64,000 bases of DNA from Enterococcus rivorum (GCF_001742285.1 NZ_MIEK01000012.1:62001-126000); one strand, 5' to 3'; numbered from the stretch's first letter, positions 1 through 9,253 are shown. Translations and numbers: made by a program. The notes: generated by a model from the letters alone, not told the origin.

Positions 1-788
1 CCCAATGATTGAGCCTCACCAATTGCAATATCTGCACCCATTTCACCAGGACTTTTTATCAGTGAAATCGCCGTTGGATTCACAGCAACAATCGCTTTAG
101 CTTTACATCGCTTAGTCTCTTCAATTACAGTCTCTACCTCTTCTAGTAGACCATAATAATTCGGTTGTTGAATCATAGTGCAAGCAACTGTGTCATCAAT
201 TAATTGATTTAAACTGTCTAAGTCAATTTGACCATTTTTTTCAGGAACAATCACGATGTCAATATCTCTAGACTTATAATACGTCTGGATTGTGGCTAAA
301 GTCATCGGATGCATCGTTGCTGAAACCAGCACTTTATTTCTTTTTTTCTCTATACACATGTTGATTGCTTCCGCCGCCGCAGTTGCTCCATCGTAGACCG
401 ATGCATTTGAAGCTGACATTCCCGTTAATTCACAAATCATTGTTTGATATTCAAAGATAGATTGAAGCAATCCTTGACTTATTTCCGGTTGGTAAGGAGT
501 ATAGGCGGTAACGAATTCCTCTTTACTCGCTATTTGATTAACAATTGCTGGAATATAATGTCTATACGCTCCTGCACCTCGAAAAATCGTTGAATAGACC
601 TTATTCTTATTCGCCAATTCTAGCATTTTCTTTTTGACTTTTAATTCTGATTCACCTGAGGGAAGTGCTAATTTATCAATTTTGACACTAGTAGGAATTT
701 CTTGAAATAATTCATCAACTGTTTGCAAGTTCATTTGATGCAACATTTCTTTTTGCTCTTGGGGTGTTGTCCCTAAGTAATTAGCCAT
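1..788 (-). CDS. gcvPA: Glycine dehydrogenase (decarboxylating) subunit 1, partial
   Basis: About 262 N-terminal codons are visible; the gene runs off the left edge of the window. The product begins MANYLGTTPQEQKEMLHQ and contains the family stretches FRGAGAYRHYIP, TPYQPEISQG and YDGATAAAEA, typical of the N-terminal half (alpha subunit) of the two-subunit P-protein. The P-protein decarboxylates glycine with PLP and passes the aminomethyl group to lipoyl-GcvH. The PLP lysine lies on the partner subunit GcvPB, which would be outside the window. The ATG at 788 follows AAGGAGG with 6-8 nt spacing, and the gene starts 24 bp after gcvH ends, so it is the third gene of the gcvT-gcvH-gcvPA operon. 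Identification is secure. Confidence 0.93.
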   Translation of the reverse strand, partial: MANYLGTTPQEQKEMLHQMNLQTVDELFQEIPTSVKIDKLALPSGESELKVKKKMLELANKNKVYSTIFRGAGAYRHYIPAIVNQIASKEEFVTAYTPYQPEISQGLLQSIFEYQTMICELTGMSASNASVYDGATAAAEAINMCIEKKRNKVLVSATMHPMTLATIQTYYKSRDIDIVIVPEKNGQIDLDSLNQLIDDTVACTMIQQPNYYGLLEEVETVIEETKRCKAKAIVAVNPTAISLIKSPGEMGADIAIGEAQSL

Positions 789-812
789 CTCTCAACCTCC
801 TTTTTCAAGTAT

Positions 813-1181
813 TTACGCTTCTGATTTGACAAAGTCCTCATATTCTTCTTTTGTCATCAGTTCAGACAGATCAACCGTTCCTTTTACTTCCATAATCCAA
901 GCATCATAAGGTGCAGAGTTAATTAACTCTGGGGCATCCTCCAATTCTTCGTTCACGGCACTAATCACGCCTGTCACTGGAGAATATAACTCACTTGCTG
1001 CCTTTACTGACTCAATATCCGCAAAGCTTTCTTCTTTTGTTACGTCATCATCGACTTCTGGTAAATCAATATAAACAATGTCTCCTAGCTCTTCTTGTGC
1101 ATAATCAGAGATACCAATTTTCATCGTTTCTCCTTCTACTTTCACCCATTCATGTGATTTTGTAAATTTCAATTCTGACAT
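813..1181 (-). CDS. gcvH: Glycine cleavage system H protein
   Basis: A 122-aa protein of normal H-protein length. The lipoyl-attachment lysine is K60 in the motif DIESVKAASELYSP. The protein carries the aminomethyl intermediate from the P-protein to GcvT on its lipoyl arm and acts in the cytoplasm. The start is the ATG at 1181 (MSELKFTKSHEW), which sits 8 nt after AAGGAG. A GTG three codons upstream overlaps the ribosome-binding site and is unlikely to be used. It lies 22 bp downstream of gcvT and 24 bp upstream of gcvPA in the same orientation, and the riboswitch in front of gcvT should control it. Confidence 0.96.
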   Translation of the reverse strand: MSELKFTKSHEWVKVEGETMKIGISDYAQEELGDIVYIDLPEVDDDVTKEESFADIESVKAASELYSPVTGVISAVNEELEDAPELINSAPYDAWIMEVKGTVDLSELMTKEEYEDFVKSEA

Positions 1182-1203
1182 TAAAAACACTCCTTTTATT
1201 TAA

Positions 1204-2292
1204 TTACCATTTGTAAAATGGGGTTTGAACAATTTTTGCCGGTATTTTTTTATTACGAACGACAATATCTATTTCTGTGTCAATTGCTGAAAATTCTTTA
1301 TCGACTAACGCCATCGCAATTGCTTTTGCAATATAGGGACTATATGTTCCAGAAGTTGTCTTTCCGATTTTTTGTCCATTTTTTAAAACAATGTCCGCTT
1401 CTTCACGAGCGATTCCCCGACCAATTAGTTCGATGCCAACTCGAGTAAGTTGCGGTTTTCTTTTTTCCAATAATGCTTGTTTGCCAATAAAATTTTCTTT
1501 TTCCATTTTGACAGTAAATCCTAGTCCTGTTTCATAAGGAGTAATTTCTTCATTCATCTCATGTCCATATAATGGCATTGAAGCTTCTAAGCGCAATGTA
1601 TCCCGGGCACCTAAACCACAAGGAGTGAGGCCTAATTCTTTGCCTGCTTCTAACAAAGCTTGCCATAAATGATGGATATCGTCCGCTTGGCAATATAATT
1701 CATAGCCAAAAGAACCAGTGTATCCTGTTCTGGAAATCAAACAAGGGACATCAGCAACGGCTATATTTTCGACAAAAGTGTAATATTTTTTTGGTAACAT
1801 TGCCGGATCTGCTAATTTTTCTAAAATCTCTTTTGATTCTGGTCCCTGCAACGCAATTTGTCCAATTTGTTCTGACCTATCTTCAAATGTAACATCACCA
1901 AATAAATGCTTTTTCATCCATTGAATATCTTTTTCTCTGTTGCCAGCATTGATTATCATCAAATACTTATCCTCTGCCTGTTTGTAGACTAACAGATCAT
2001 CAACGACGCCACCATCATCATTACACATAACACTGTAACGAACTTGCCCCACTGTCATTTTAGAAAAATCATTGGTAAGAATTTTTTGAATATTAGCTAA
2101 AGCATCTTTTCCTTCATAAATTACTTCTCCCATGTGAGATACATCAAAAATTCCCGCTCGATTCCTGACTGATAAATGTTCTTTGATAACCCCCGTTTCT
2201 TGATACTGAACTGGTAATAAATAACCTGCGAAAGGAACTATTTTCCCGCCATTCGCCACATGCCATTCGTGCAAAGGTACTTTTTTATCCAT
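1204..2292 (-). CDS. gcvT: Aminomethyltransferase (glycine cleavage T protein)
   Basis: A 362-aa protein beginning MDKKVPLHEWHVANGGK. Family signatures are FAGYLLPVQY, GIFDVSHMGEV, LQGPES, SRTGYTGSFGYELY and CGLGARDTLRLEASMPLYGHE. It transfers the aminomethyl carbon from lipoyl-GcvH to tetrahydrofolate, giving 5,10-methylene-THF and ammonia. I chose the ATG at 2292, which follows GTGAGG with about 6 nt spacing; a GTG at 2304 is part of that ribosome-binding site. It is the first gene of the gcv operon and lies directly downstream of a tandem glycine riboswitch, so glycine should induce it. Confidence 0.96.
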   Translation of the reverse strand: MDKKVPLHEWHVANGGKIVPFAGYLLPVQYQETGVIKEHLSVRNRAGIFDVSHMGEVIYEGKDALANIQKILTNDFSKMTVGQVRYSVMCNDDGGVVDDLLVYKQAEDKYLMIINAGNREKDIQWMKKHLFGDVTFEDRSEQIGQIALQGPESKEILEKLADPAMLPKKYYTFVENIAVADVPCLISRTGYTGSFGYELYCQADDIHHLWQALLEAGKELGLTPCGLGARDTLRLEASMPLYGHEMNEEITPYETGLGFTVKMEKENFIGKQALLEKRKPQLTRVGIELIGRGIAREEADIVLKNGQKIGKTTSGTYSPYIAKAIAMALVDKEFSAIDTEIDIVVRNKKIPAKIVQTPFYKW

Positions 2293-2341
2293 TTTTTTCC
2301 TCACTTTCTATCATTACTGATGCTCGCTTTTGGGCTAACAC

Positions 2342-2381
2342 AAAAAGAGGACAGCAGCATTCATTAATGCAGTTATCCTCT
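2342..2381 (-). terminator. Riboswitch-controlled intrinsic terminator before gcvT
   Basis: On the minus strand the arms AGAGGA and TCCTCT close a longer hairpin containing GCATT/AATGC with a 4-nt loop, followed by TTTTT. It lies between the second glycine aptamer and gcvT, where the expression platform of a glycine ON switch is expected. Confidence 0.8.
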
Positions 2382-2385
2382 GTTA

Positions 2386-2556
2386 TGAACCTGAGAGATT
2401 CTCCTTCTAATTTAAGGATTGCTCCTTCGGTGCGCTATGCTCTCCAGAGTTTTGTCAAATTACGGTCCTTTTACCTGAGATCTTCACAGTAAAAGCCTGC
2501 ATGTTTCACTGTTTATTCCTTCGGCGGCATTATTTTTTTGCTCTCTCCCGTAATCA
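2386..2556 (-). promoter_or_regulatory. Tandem glycine riboswitch (two aptamers)
   Basis: Read on the minus strand, aptamer 1 contains ACGGGAGAGAGC, GCCGCCGAAGGAATAAA and ATCTCAGGTAAAAGGACCGT. Aptamer 2 follows with CTGGAGAGCATAGCGCACC, GAAGGAGCAA and AATCTCTCAGGTTCATAACAGAG. These are the conserved GGGAGAG / CGCCGAAGGAGCAA / CTCAGG elements of the gcvT-class RNA, present twice in tandem. It sits in the gcvT leader and is followed by a terminator, so glycine binding should allow read-through into gcvT-gcvH-gcvPA. Confidence 0.93.
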
Positions 2557-2568
2557 TCAACCATTTTT

Positions 2569-2582
2569 TGTAAGCGTTACCA
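2569..2582. promoter_or_regulatory. Candidate cre (CcpA) site in the gcv leader
   Basis: TGTAAGCGTTACCA matches the consensus TGWNANCGNTNWCA with one mismatch. It lies about 11 bp downstream of the -10 box of the gcv promoter, a position where CcpA binding would block transcription (roadblock). Confidence 0.55.
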
Positions 2583-2592
2583 CTTTTATTTA

Positions 2593-2621
2593 ATAGTAAC
2601 AATATCTGCCCTTTAATACAA
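2593..2621 (-). promoter_or_regulatory. gcv operon promoter
   Basis: On the minus strand there is a -35 TTGTAT and a -10 TACTAT separated by 17 bp, about 37 bp upstream of the first glycine aptamer. The upstream stretch 2622-2901 is AT-rich and shows no gene or RNA that I recognise. Confidence 0.6.
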
Positions 2622-2901
2622 CAATTTTTTTTCAATAAAAAATATTTTTTATTCTATAAAATAGCTTCACTTTTCATCAAACATAGATTATAGATTCAGT
2701 TAGAATAGAAAAAACAGATCGCTGCTTCTTTCTATTGTGCCTATGATTGCTCTAAAAAAATAAAATAAACAAAGTGAATCATCAACTCCTTTCCATTCTG
2801 TCCTTTTTGTCTACTCAAAAAAACTTCTCACTAGATGCAATGATTATTTTAGAAAATAACTGCCTGTTAAATTTTGTTCGTAATAATTAACATATGCTCC
2901 A

Positions 2902-2930
2902 TTGTCAATGAATCAACTTCGCGTTACTCT
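2902..2930 (+). promoter_or_regulatory. Possible promoter of the XRE regulator
   Basis: TTGTCA and TACTCT separated by 17 bp, 30 bp upstream of the AGGAGG of the downstream gene. The -10 match is imperfect. Confidence 0.4.
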
Positions 2931-2973
2931 AAATATAGAATCTAAATAGAGGCTTTAAATAGGAGGAATTATG

Positions 2974-4032
2974 ATGGTTTTCAACAAAGTAATGAAAGAA
3001 AAAAGAAAAGAATTAGGTTTAACTCAAGAACAGGTTGCTGAATATATGGGGGTTTCGACTCCAGCAGTTAGCAAATGGGAAACTGGACAAACATTCCCTG
3101 ATATTACTTTACTTCCAATTCTTGCACGTCTATTTAAGATTGACCTTAACACTTTATTCAACTTCCAAGCGAAAATGACTCCAAATGACATCAACCAATT
3201 CTCGTTAAAAGTCCTTGAATTAATTGAAAATGAGAGCCTTGAATCAGCTTTTGAACAAGTAGAAACAAAAGTTAAAGAGTTTCCTAGTGATGAAGTATTC
3301 ATTATAAAAATAACGACGTTATTAGAAGGAACCTTGATTTCAAAAGACTATGAGGCACATGAAAAAGAAAAATACTTCAAAAAAATCAACATTTTTTTAT
3401 CCTCTATTGAAAACAGTGAAGAGCCGACGATTCGTTTCTCAGCAAGACTGGCAAAAATAAGAATGCTGATTCGAGCTAAAAAATGGAATGAAGCACAAGA
3501 ACTTTTGGATAAGACGGACTCAATTATTTTGGACAAAAAAAGTACAGAGCTTCAACTAGCTCTTGCTAAAAAAGACTTTTTGGAAGCAAATAAACTGATT
3601 GAGAAAACAATCCTAAACGATGCTTCACACCTATACAATGCACTTCTCACGAAATTACAACTTTCGGTTGAACTAAACAACTTTAAAGAAATTGAGTATT
3701 ACTGCTATTTAGCTAAACAAACAAGCAAAATGTTTGATCTCGCTCCAATGCTAAGTATTTTAGCAGAGCTTATACAAAGTATCTATAAAAATGAAATCAA
3801 TCCTACATTAGATCTTTTAGAGAAATTACAAGAAGAACAGCTACAAATCTGGACCGCGAGCGACTCTCCCTTATACAAACATATTGAAAGTAAGTCAGTG
3901 GATACAAGAAATCTTTTCCCATCAAAATCATTTGACGCTCTATTTGCCCCCTTGGATTTGAGTTTCATCCAAGCTGAACCTCGATACACAGAACTAAATG
4001 AACTATGGAAATCAAGAAAACCTTCCCTTTAA
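2974..4032 (+). CDS. XRE-family regulator with helical-repeat C-terminus
   Basis: A 352-aa protein with an N-terminal Cro/C1-type helix-turn-helix at about residues 5-60, seen in LGLTQEQVAEYMGVSTPAVSKW followed by GQTFPDITLLPILARLF. The remaining 290 residues are mainly alpha-helical and leucine/glutamate rich, resembling the TPR-like sensor region of XRE proteins that bind peptides or partner proteins; no specific ligand can be named. ATG codons lie at 2971 and 2974. I chose 2974 because it is 7 nt from AGGAGG (2961-2966), while 2971 is only 4 nt away. It is monocistronic and followed by a terminator. Its target is unknown; the next gene, encoding a secreted DUF1002 protein, is a candidate. 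Confidence 0.85.
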   Translation: MVFNKVMKEKRKELGLTQEQVAEYMGVSTPAVSKWETGQTFPDITLLPILARLFKIDLNTLFNFQAKMTPNDINQFSLKVLELIENESLESAFEQVETKVKEFPSDEVFIIKITTLLEGTLISKDYEAHEKEKYFKKINIFLSSIENSEEPTIRFSARLAKIRMLIRAKKWNEAQELLDKTDSIILDKKSTELQLALAKKDFLEANKLIEKTILNDASHLYNALLTKLQLSVELNNFKEIEYYCYLAKQTSKMFDLAPMLSILAELIQSIYKNEINPTLDLLEKLQEEQLQIWTASDSPLYKHIESKSVDTRNLFPSKSFDALFAPLDLSFIQAEPRYTELNELWKSRKPSL

Positions 4033-4063
4033 GCAGATCTCTATTGTATAAATGCTATAAAAA

Positions 4064-4107
4064 AGTAAGTCAATCAACAAAACTTTGCTGATTGACCCAC
4101 TTTTTTT
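4064..4107 (+). terminator. Intrinsic terminator after the XRE gene
   Basis: The arms GTCAATCA and TGATTGAC, extended outward by AGT/ACT, are followed by seven T residues. The stretch 4108-4458 between this and the DUF1002 gene is AT-rich non-coding sequence with no element that I recognise. Confidence 0.8.
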
Positions 4108-4458
4108 GTGAACGAAGATGGCGATTCCTTTAAAATTATTTTTTGTCATCCAAATACAGGTACTGTAAAATATCAGCACCTATAAACGGATCTTGTTGAA
4201 CTATAGCTGATTAATATTTTTGTGCTTTCTCGGTGATATTTTGACACTAGGCAAATTCTTCATCAGTATCGAATATATTAAACATAGATGGCCATCCTCA
4301 GATACTAACCCAATGTAACCAAGTATTCGATTTTCTATACATTCTTTATAGTTAGTTATAAAAACTTAAATTTCTTCTTAATGATGAGCGTATCTATTTA
4401 ATTCTTTTGCTTTTACTAGTAGTCTGTATATGTATATTTTATTAATAGGAGGATAACC

Positions 4459-5499
4459 ATGATAAATTTCAAAAAAAGTTTTGCTCTTTTAGCCGTTACT
4501 ATCTTTGGTGTTTCACAATTAAATACACCACTAGCATTGGCTACTGAAAATTCTAGTCCTGTGGTAAATGAACGATGGGGTAAACCAACTTTTGTTTCCG
4601 GAGCTGGTCTTACTTCTACACAATTACAAGAAACAATGAAAATTTTGGATGTTAATCCAAATGATGTTACTTCAACTACTGCAACAGGTGCTGACTTGAT
4701 TAAATATTTAGGCAGTGGCAGCGGCGACGATAGTGTGATGCTAAGTTCGGTTCTCGTAACAAGGGAAAATGCGGGAAAAGGAATCAATGTTGACATTGTA
4801 ACACCAGAAAACATTACCTCCATCACTGCCGATCAATATAAAAACCCTTTAATTACTGCCGGCATTACTGATGCAACGATTAAAGTTGGAAGTGTAGTAA
4901 GAGTTACTGGGGAGAGTGCTTTGACAGGTGTTTATAAAGCCTTTGAAAAAAATGGCGAAGAGGTGAATGCAGATCGTGCACAACTAGCACAAGATGAATT
5001 AGAAATTTCCTCACAAATCGCTCAATCCATTATTAATCAATCAAACAAGGTAAATGAGAATCAAAATCTAACTGATTCTGAGCAAGAAAAACTTGATGAA
5101 GCTCAAAAAACTCAATTAAGTCAAACCTTAGTAGACATCAAAAAAGCTCTAGCTGATTTTAAAGAGCAACAAGGGAAAACTGCTACAAAAGAAGAAGTTC
5201 AAAAAATTGTAGATGATGCTCTGGCAAAAAATAACATTAGTGAATATGTAAGTTCTGCAGATATTTCAAGCTTAGTTGCTCTAGCGCAAAGGTATCAAAC
5301 AACAGAAGGAGTTTTAAGTAAAGAATCATTGGCGCAGTTAGACAAAATTAGCAAAGGCTTTGAAAAGACTATCAATAATTTAGGCAATGAATTAGGCAAA
5401 TTCGGAGATTTACTTAAAGGGAAATTAGATGGTTCAAAAGGCTTTTTTGCTGGAATTTGGGAAAATATAACTAGTTTTTTTGGAAACCTCTTTAATTAG
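4459..5499 (+). CDS. Secreted DUF1002 (YpuA-like) protein
   Basis: A 346-aa protein with a Sec signal peptide (K-rich start, hydrophobic core, likely cleavage near residue 28 after PLALA). Residues about 45-175 match the DUF1002/YpuA pattern: MLSSVLVTREN, GKGINVDIVTPENIT, PLITAGITDATIKVGS and VTGESALTGVYKAFE. The C-terminal half (about 180-330) is helical and rich in K/E/Q, and it ends with an aromatic amphipathic tail (IWENITSFFGNLFN) that might touch the membrane. No LPXTG or WxL motif is present, so the protein is probably released or membrane-associated. AGGAGG lies 7 nt before the ATG. The molecular function of the family is not known to me. Confidence 0.85.
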   Translation: MINFKKSFALLAVTIFGVSQLNTPLALATENSSPVVNERWGKPTFVSGAGLTSTQLQETMKILDVNPNDVTSTTATGADLIKYLGSGSGDDSVMLSSVLVTRENAGKGINVDIVTPENITSITADQYKNPLITAGITDATIKVGSVVRVTGESALTGVYKAFEKNGEEVNADRAQLAQDELEISSQIAQSIINQSNKVNENQNLTDSEQEKLDEAQKTQLSQTLVDIKKALADFKEQQGKTATKEEVQKIVDDALAKNNISEYVSSADISSLVALAQRYQTTEGVLSKESLAQLDKISKGFEKTINNLGNELGKFGDLLKGKLDGSKGFFAGIWENITSFFGNLFN

Positions 5500-5599
5500 C
5501 TAAAATTGGCAAACTAAATCAAGAGGAACAATCCAACTAACTTTTAATTTATCACTTCTATCCCAATTTAATTCTTCAAACATTTAAAAAAAATAATAA

Positions 5600-5652
5600 A
5601 AACCGCTCTCAAACTTTTATCTGGATAATAAAAGTTTGAGAGCGACTTTTTA
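5600..5652. terminator. Bidirectional intrinsic terminator
   Basis: A perfect 17-bp stem (5604-5620 with 5628-5644) and a 7-nt loop, with T-runs on both strands. It separates the convergent DUF1002 gene and the sugar ABC operon. Confidence 0.9.
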
Positions 5653-5669
5653 GCTAATTTCATTTTTTG

Positions 5670-6671
5670 TTATTCTGCTGCTTTTCCCATCACTTCTTTA
5701 TAATTTTCTGGAGTTACAATAACAGCATCTACAGCCTGTTCTTCAGGCATTTTTTTACCATCTTTAATATGATTCATTAACATTTCAGCCGAGTCTGCTC
5801 CAACAGCATCCGAAGAGAAATAAGTAGCAGCTTTCATCGCTTTCTTCCCAGAGTTAAATTCATCTTTTGCTAAATAAGCTCCTAGCCCTATTACCGCAGA
5901 CTCTTCTTCCAAACCAACTTGTTCAATCGCTCTTACAGCACCGATAGCGCCTTCCTCATTTGCAGACAAAATCATCCATTTTTTTACCTTAGGTTTTGCC
6001 GTAATGATTGCAGAAGCCGCATTGAATCCTTTTTCGGTTTCTCCATTATAATCGGCAGTATTTATTTTTTCTTTTGGATAATTTGGAATTCTTTCTTTCA
6101 AGACATCCTTCATCCCGTCCGTTCTAGGAACACAAGAAGAAACAGTATCCATAGTTAAAATTAAGATTTCCGTTTCTGCATCATCCACTAATTTGTTTTT
6201 TTCCATATAATCAACCATCCACTCAGCATTTTTCTTACCAATTGAATAGCCGTCAATCCCTACCCATGGAGCCAGCTTCTTCCCACTCTCATCTTGAAGT
6301 GCATCATCAACCGCTACAACTGGTATTTCAGCTGCTTTTAGCTTATTGATTGTAGCTTGAGATAATTGTTGATCTGGAATACAGGTAATGATGCCTGCCG
6401 CTTGATTAGCAACCGCATTGTCAATGGCTTTTAAATATTCTTCAGGATTCATTTTAGCATCCACATAGATAAATTCGCCACCCATTTCTTTTACTTTTTT
6501 TTCAGCAGCCTTTCCTTCATCAATAAACCAGGTTTGATCTCCAGCTTTATAAATACCATATACAACTTTCTTTTCTCCGGCACCTTTTTTCTGCCCGTTA
6601 CTACACCCAGCTATTAATAAAAGGGTTAGTAATACTACAGTTACTTTGATGACTCTTTTCAACTGATTCAT
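5670..6671 (-). CDS. AraF-like sugar ABC transporter substrate-binding lipoprotein
   Basis: A 333-aa lipoprotein with lipobox LIAGC (Cys23). The mature part is a periplasmic-binding-protein-like fold that resembles enterobacterial L-arabinose-binding protein AraF more than RbsB. Shared elements include the initial YGIYKAGDQTWF segment, IPVVAVDDAL, VPRTDGMKDVLKE, KWMILSANEEGAIGAVRA and DAVIVTPENYKEVM. It should capture an aldose (L-arabinose, galactose or a relative) outside the membrane and deliver it to the permease encoded just upstream in the operon. It is the last gene, 24 bp after the permease gene, and is followed by a strong terminator. The substrate is inferred from similarity only. 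Confidence 0.82.
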   Translation of the reverse strand: MNQLKRVIKVTVVLLTLLLIAGCSNGQKKGAGEKKVVYGIYKAGDQTWFIDEGKAAEKKVKEMGGEFIYVDAKMNPEEYLKAIDNAVANQAAGIITCIPDQQLSQATINKLKAAEIPVVAVDDALQDESGKKLAPWVGIDGYSIGKKNAEWMVDYMEKNKLVDDAETEILILTMDTVSSCVPRTDGMKDVLKERIPNYPKEKINTADYNGETEKGFNAASAIITAKPKVKKWMILSANEEGAIGAVRAIEQVGLEEESAVIGLGAYLAKDEFNSGKKAMKAATYFSSDAVGADSAEMLMNHIKDGKKMPEEQAVDAVIVTPENYKEVMGKAAE

Positions 6672-6695
6672 TTTTTCTCCTCCAAAAGTTTATTA

Positions 6696-7733
6696 TTATA
6701 GATTTTTTTTACTTGCTTCAATTAATCCTTTTTCACGTTTTTTCTTTCTGAAGAAATCAAAGGTTAACGCTAACAATAGCAATAATCCTCTAGCAACAAA
6801 TTGCCAAAATGTAGGTACGCCTGTCATAATTAATCCCGTATTAAAACTTTGAAGAATTAGTACCCCTAATACTGTGCCAAACATATCACCAACACCACCA
6901 GAAAAGGAAACGCCACCTAAAATAACAGCCGTGATAGCATCAAATTCTAGTCCCACTGAAGCAGCTGGTTGCCCAGAGCTCATTCGACCTGATAATGTGA
7001 TCCCACCAATTGCACAAAAAATTCCCATCAAAATGTAGCAGATTAGAACAATTCTTTGAGGATTTAATCCAGCTAACCTAGCTGCATCTTTACTTCCTCC
7101 AATAACATAAATACTTCTACCAAATACTGTTTTTGACAAGATCAATCCAAATAAAATGAGGCATATTACTAAAATGATTACAGGAATTGGTACATTAAAA
7201 ATCCGCATCGTTCCAAAAGCATTGAAGGTAGCATTATTTACAGGAACAGGTTTTCCTTCACAAATAATATAGGCTACTCCTCTAAAAATCGACTGGGTTA
7301 CAAGTGTTGCAATAAAGGGGTCCAACTGAATCTTATTAACCATGAATGCATTAAATATGCCAACTAAACCACCTGCAATAATTGTAATTAACAGAACTAA
7401 ACCAAAATTCAATTTGAAGTTGGTTGACAAAACTGCAGACAATACAGAGGTAAATGCAACTACTGAACCTGGAGAAAGGTCATTCATTCCAGCAATAATT
7501 AAATAAGTAGCTCCAATTGCAACTAATCCGGTTAATGAAGCTGCCACAAAAATATTAATAATGTTTGTTGTAGAAGCGTAATTCGGATTTAAACTTGCAA
7601 ATAGAATGAAGATAAAAACAATCGCTAAAGACAGCACTATTTTATCACTCGGAATTTTTTTGATTACTTTACTGAATCCGGTTGTCTTTCCTTCATCTGC
7701 AATTTCATTGCTTACGTATTTATTTGTTTCCAT
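6696..7733 (-). CDS. Sugar ABC transporter permease (AraH/RbsC type)
   Basis: A 345-aa polytopic membrane protein of the BPD_transp_2 family with about 8-10 hydrophobic segments. It has the family stretches GMNDLSPGSVVAFTSVLSAV, FNAFMVNKIQLDPFIATL, RIVLICYILMGIFCAIGG and ITAVILGGVSFSGGVGDMFGT. It forms the transmembrane channel for the AraF-like binding protein and would work as a homodimer with the ATPase. Its start codon overlaps the stop of the ATPase gene by one base (TAATG), a sign of translational coupling. The length is usual for the family. Confidence 0.88.
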   Translation of the reverse strand: METNKYVSNEIADEGKTTGFSKVIKKIPSDKIVLSLAIVFIFILFASLNPNYASTTNIINIFVAASLTGLVAIGATYLIIAGMNDLSPGSVVAFTSVLSAVLSTNFKLNFGLVLLITIIAGGLVGIFNAFMVNKIQLDPFIATLVTQSIFRGVAYIICEGKPVPVNNATFNAFGTMRIFNVPIPVIILVICLILFGLILSKTVFGRSIYVIGGSKDAARLAGLNPQRIVLICYILMGIFCAIGGITLSGRMSSGQPAASVGLEFDAITAVILGGVSFSGGVGDMFGTVLGVLILQSFNTGLIMTGVPTFWQFVARGLLLLLALTFDFFRKKKREKGLIEASKKNL

Positions 7734-9253
7734 TAGATACTCACTTCCTTTTCTTTTTCTACACCAAACATTGCCAAGGATAGTAGCTTACTTTCACTAG
7801 CATCCTCTCTTCTTACTTCCCCAACAATTTTTCTTGATTTCATTACAATAATCCTATCAGACAGTCCCATAACCTCTGGTAACTCAGAGGAAATAAGAAT
7901 AACCGCCATTTCTTGCTTAGCAAACTCACAAATCATTTTGTAAAATTCAGCTTTTGCACCAATATCTATCCCTTTCGTAGGCTCGTCTAAAATTAGCACT
8001 TTTGGTTTTGTATTCACCCACCTTGCCACAATCGCTTTTTGTTGATTACCACCACTTAGTTCAATTATTTTCTTTTTACTGTCAGGCGTTTTAATATTAA
8101 AATTTTTGATTGACTCTTTGATCTGAGTATTTTCTTTTTTCCGGTCAATAATTCCAAATAGCCGACTATTTTTCTTTAGCATTGATACACTAATATTCTC
8201 TCCCACACTTAAATTAGCTAGAATTCCTTGGGTCTTTCGATCTTCTGGGACTAAAACAATTCCGGCCTCCATCGCTTCTCTAGGAGAATTAATTTTTTTG
8301 AGCTTACCGTCAATGGAAATAGATCCTTTTATAACAGAATCAGCTCCAATAATTCCTCTCATCACTTCTGTACGACCAGCCCCAACAAGTCCAGAAAAAC
8401 CAACTATTTCACCTTTTCGAATAGAGAATGAGCTATCTTCCACATAGTCAGTAGTCAGCCCAGAGACTTCTAAAACAACTTCTCCTAGCTTTTGGTTTCG
8501 ATCTAATTCAGAATAAACGTTTCCAATGTTTCGCCCTACCATTAACTCCACCATTTTTTCTTCGTCTATTTCACGAGGGTTCACGGTATCAACATATTTT
8601 CCATCTTTAAAAATTGCTACTTTATCAGCAATTTCTTGAATTTCTTTCATTCTATGAGTAACATAAATAATCATTTTTCCTTCATTTTTAAGTTTTTGAA
8701 TGATTTTAAATAAACTTTCAATTTCTAAATCACTTAAACTAGCGGTTGGTTCATCAAACGCAATTAATTTTAAATTATCTCTAGCATACGCTTTCATTAT
8801 TTCTACCATTTGTTGGTGAGCAATACTTAAATCCTTTACCAATGTATTCGGTTTAATTGCCAAACCAAATTCATCAATTATTTTCTGAGCATTATTCCTT
8901 AATTTTCTTTTATTTATAATCCCCATTTTATTTTTAGGTAAATTCCCTAAATAGATATTCTCAGCTACTGAAAGCTCCATCAATATTTGACGTTCTTGAT
9001 AAATAATACTGATTCCAGCCTCAATTGCTTCATTAGGAGAATGGAAATTTTTTTCCTCACCATTTAATAAATATCGCCCATGAGAAGGTTGGTAATCACC
9101 ATTAATTACTTTTAACAATGTCGATTTGCCAGCGCCATTCTCTCCAAGAAAAGCTAAAACCTCACCACTCTTAACTTTAAAGCTGATTCCATCTAGTGCT
9201 TTTACTCCTGGGAAATATTTGGAAATATTATCAAATTCTATTTCATAATCCAT
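7733..9253 (-). CDS. Sugar ABC transporter ATP-binding protein (AraG type)
   Basis: A 506-aa protein with two fused ABC domains, as in AraG/RbsA/MglA. The first domain has Walker A GENGAGKST and Walker B LIAFDEPTAS. The second has the degenerate P-loop GLVGAGRTE that is normal for this family, signature LSGGNQQKAI and Walker B VLILDEPTKG. It powers uptake by the permease encoded next. The start is the ATG at 9253 (MDYEIEFDNISKYFPG), which is 7 nt after GGGGGAG; ATG codons further upstream overlap or precede that site. A 229-bp gap separates it from galM. The gap contains a motif shared with the araC/DUF5107 intergenic region, so the ABC genes may have their own promoter. Confidence 0.9.
   Translation of the reverse strand: MDYEIEFDNISKYFPGVKALDGISFKVKSGEVLAFLGENGAGKSTLLKVINGDYQPSHGRYLLNGEEKNFHSPNEAIEAGISIIYQERQILMELSVAENIYLGNLPKNKMGIINKRKLRNNAQKIIDEFGLAIKPNTLVKDLSIAHQQMVEIMKAYARDNLKLIAFDEPTASLSDLEIESLFKIIQKLKNEGKMIIYVTHRMKEIQEIADKVAIFKDGKYVDTVNPREIDEEKMVELMVGRNIGNVYSELDRNQKLGEVVLEVSGLTTDYVEDSSFSIRKGEIVGFSGLVGAGRTEVMRGIIGADSVIKGSISIDGKLKKINSPREAMEAGIVLVPEDRKTQGILANLSVGENISVSMLKKNSRLFGIIDRKKENTQIKESIKNFNIKTPDSKKKIIELSGGNQQKAIVARWVNTKPKVLILDEPTKGIDIGAKAEFYKMICEFAKQEMAVILISSELPEVMGLSDRIIVMKSRKIVGEVRREDASESKLLSLAMFGVEKEKEVSI

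Noticed and set aside
4416-4826. 136-codon minus-strand frame opposite the DUF1002 gene
   Set aside because: It is antisense to a clear secreted protein gene, has no ribosome-binding site and shows no family features.
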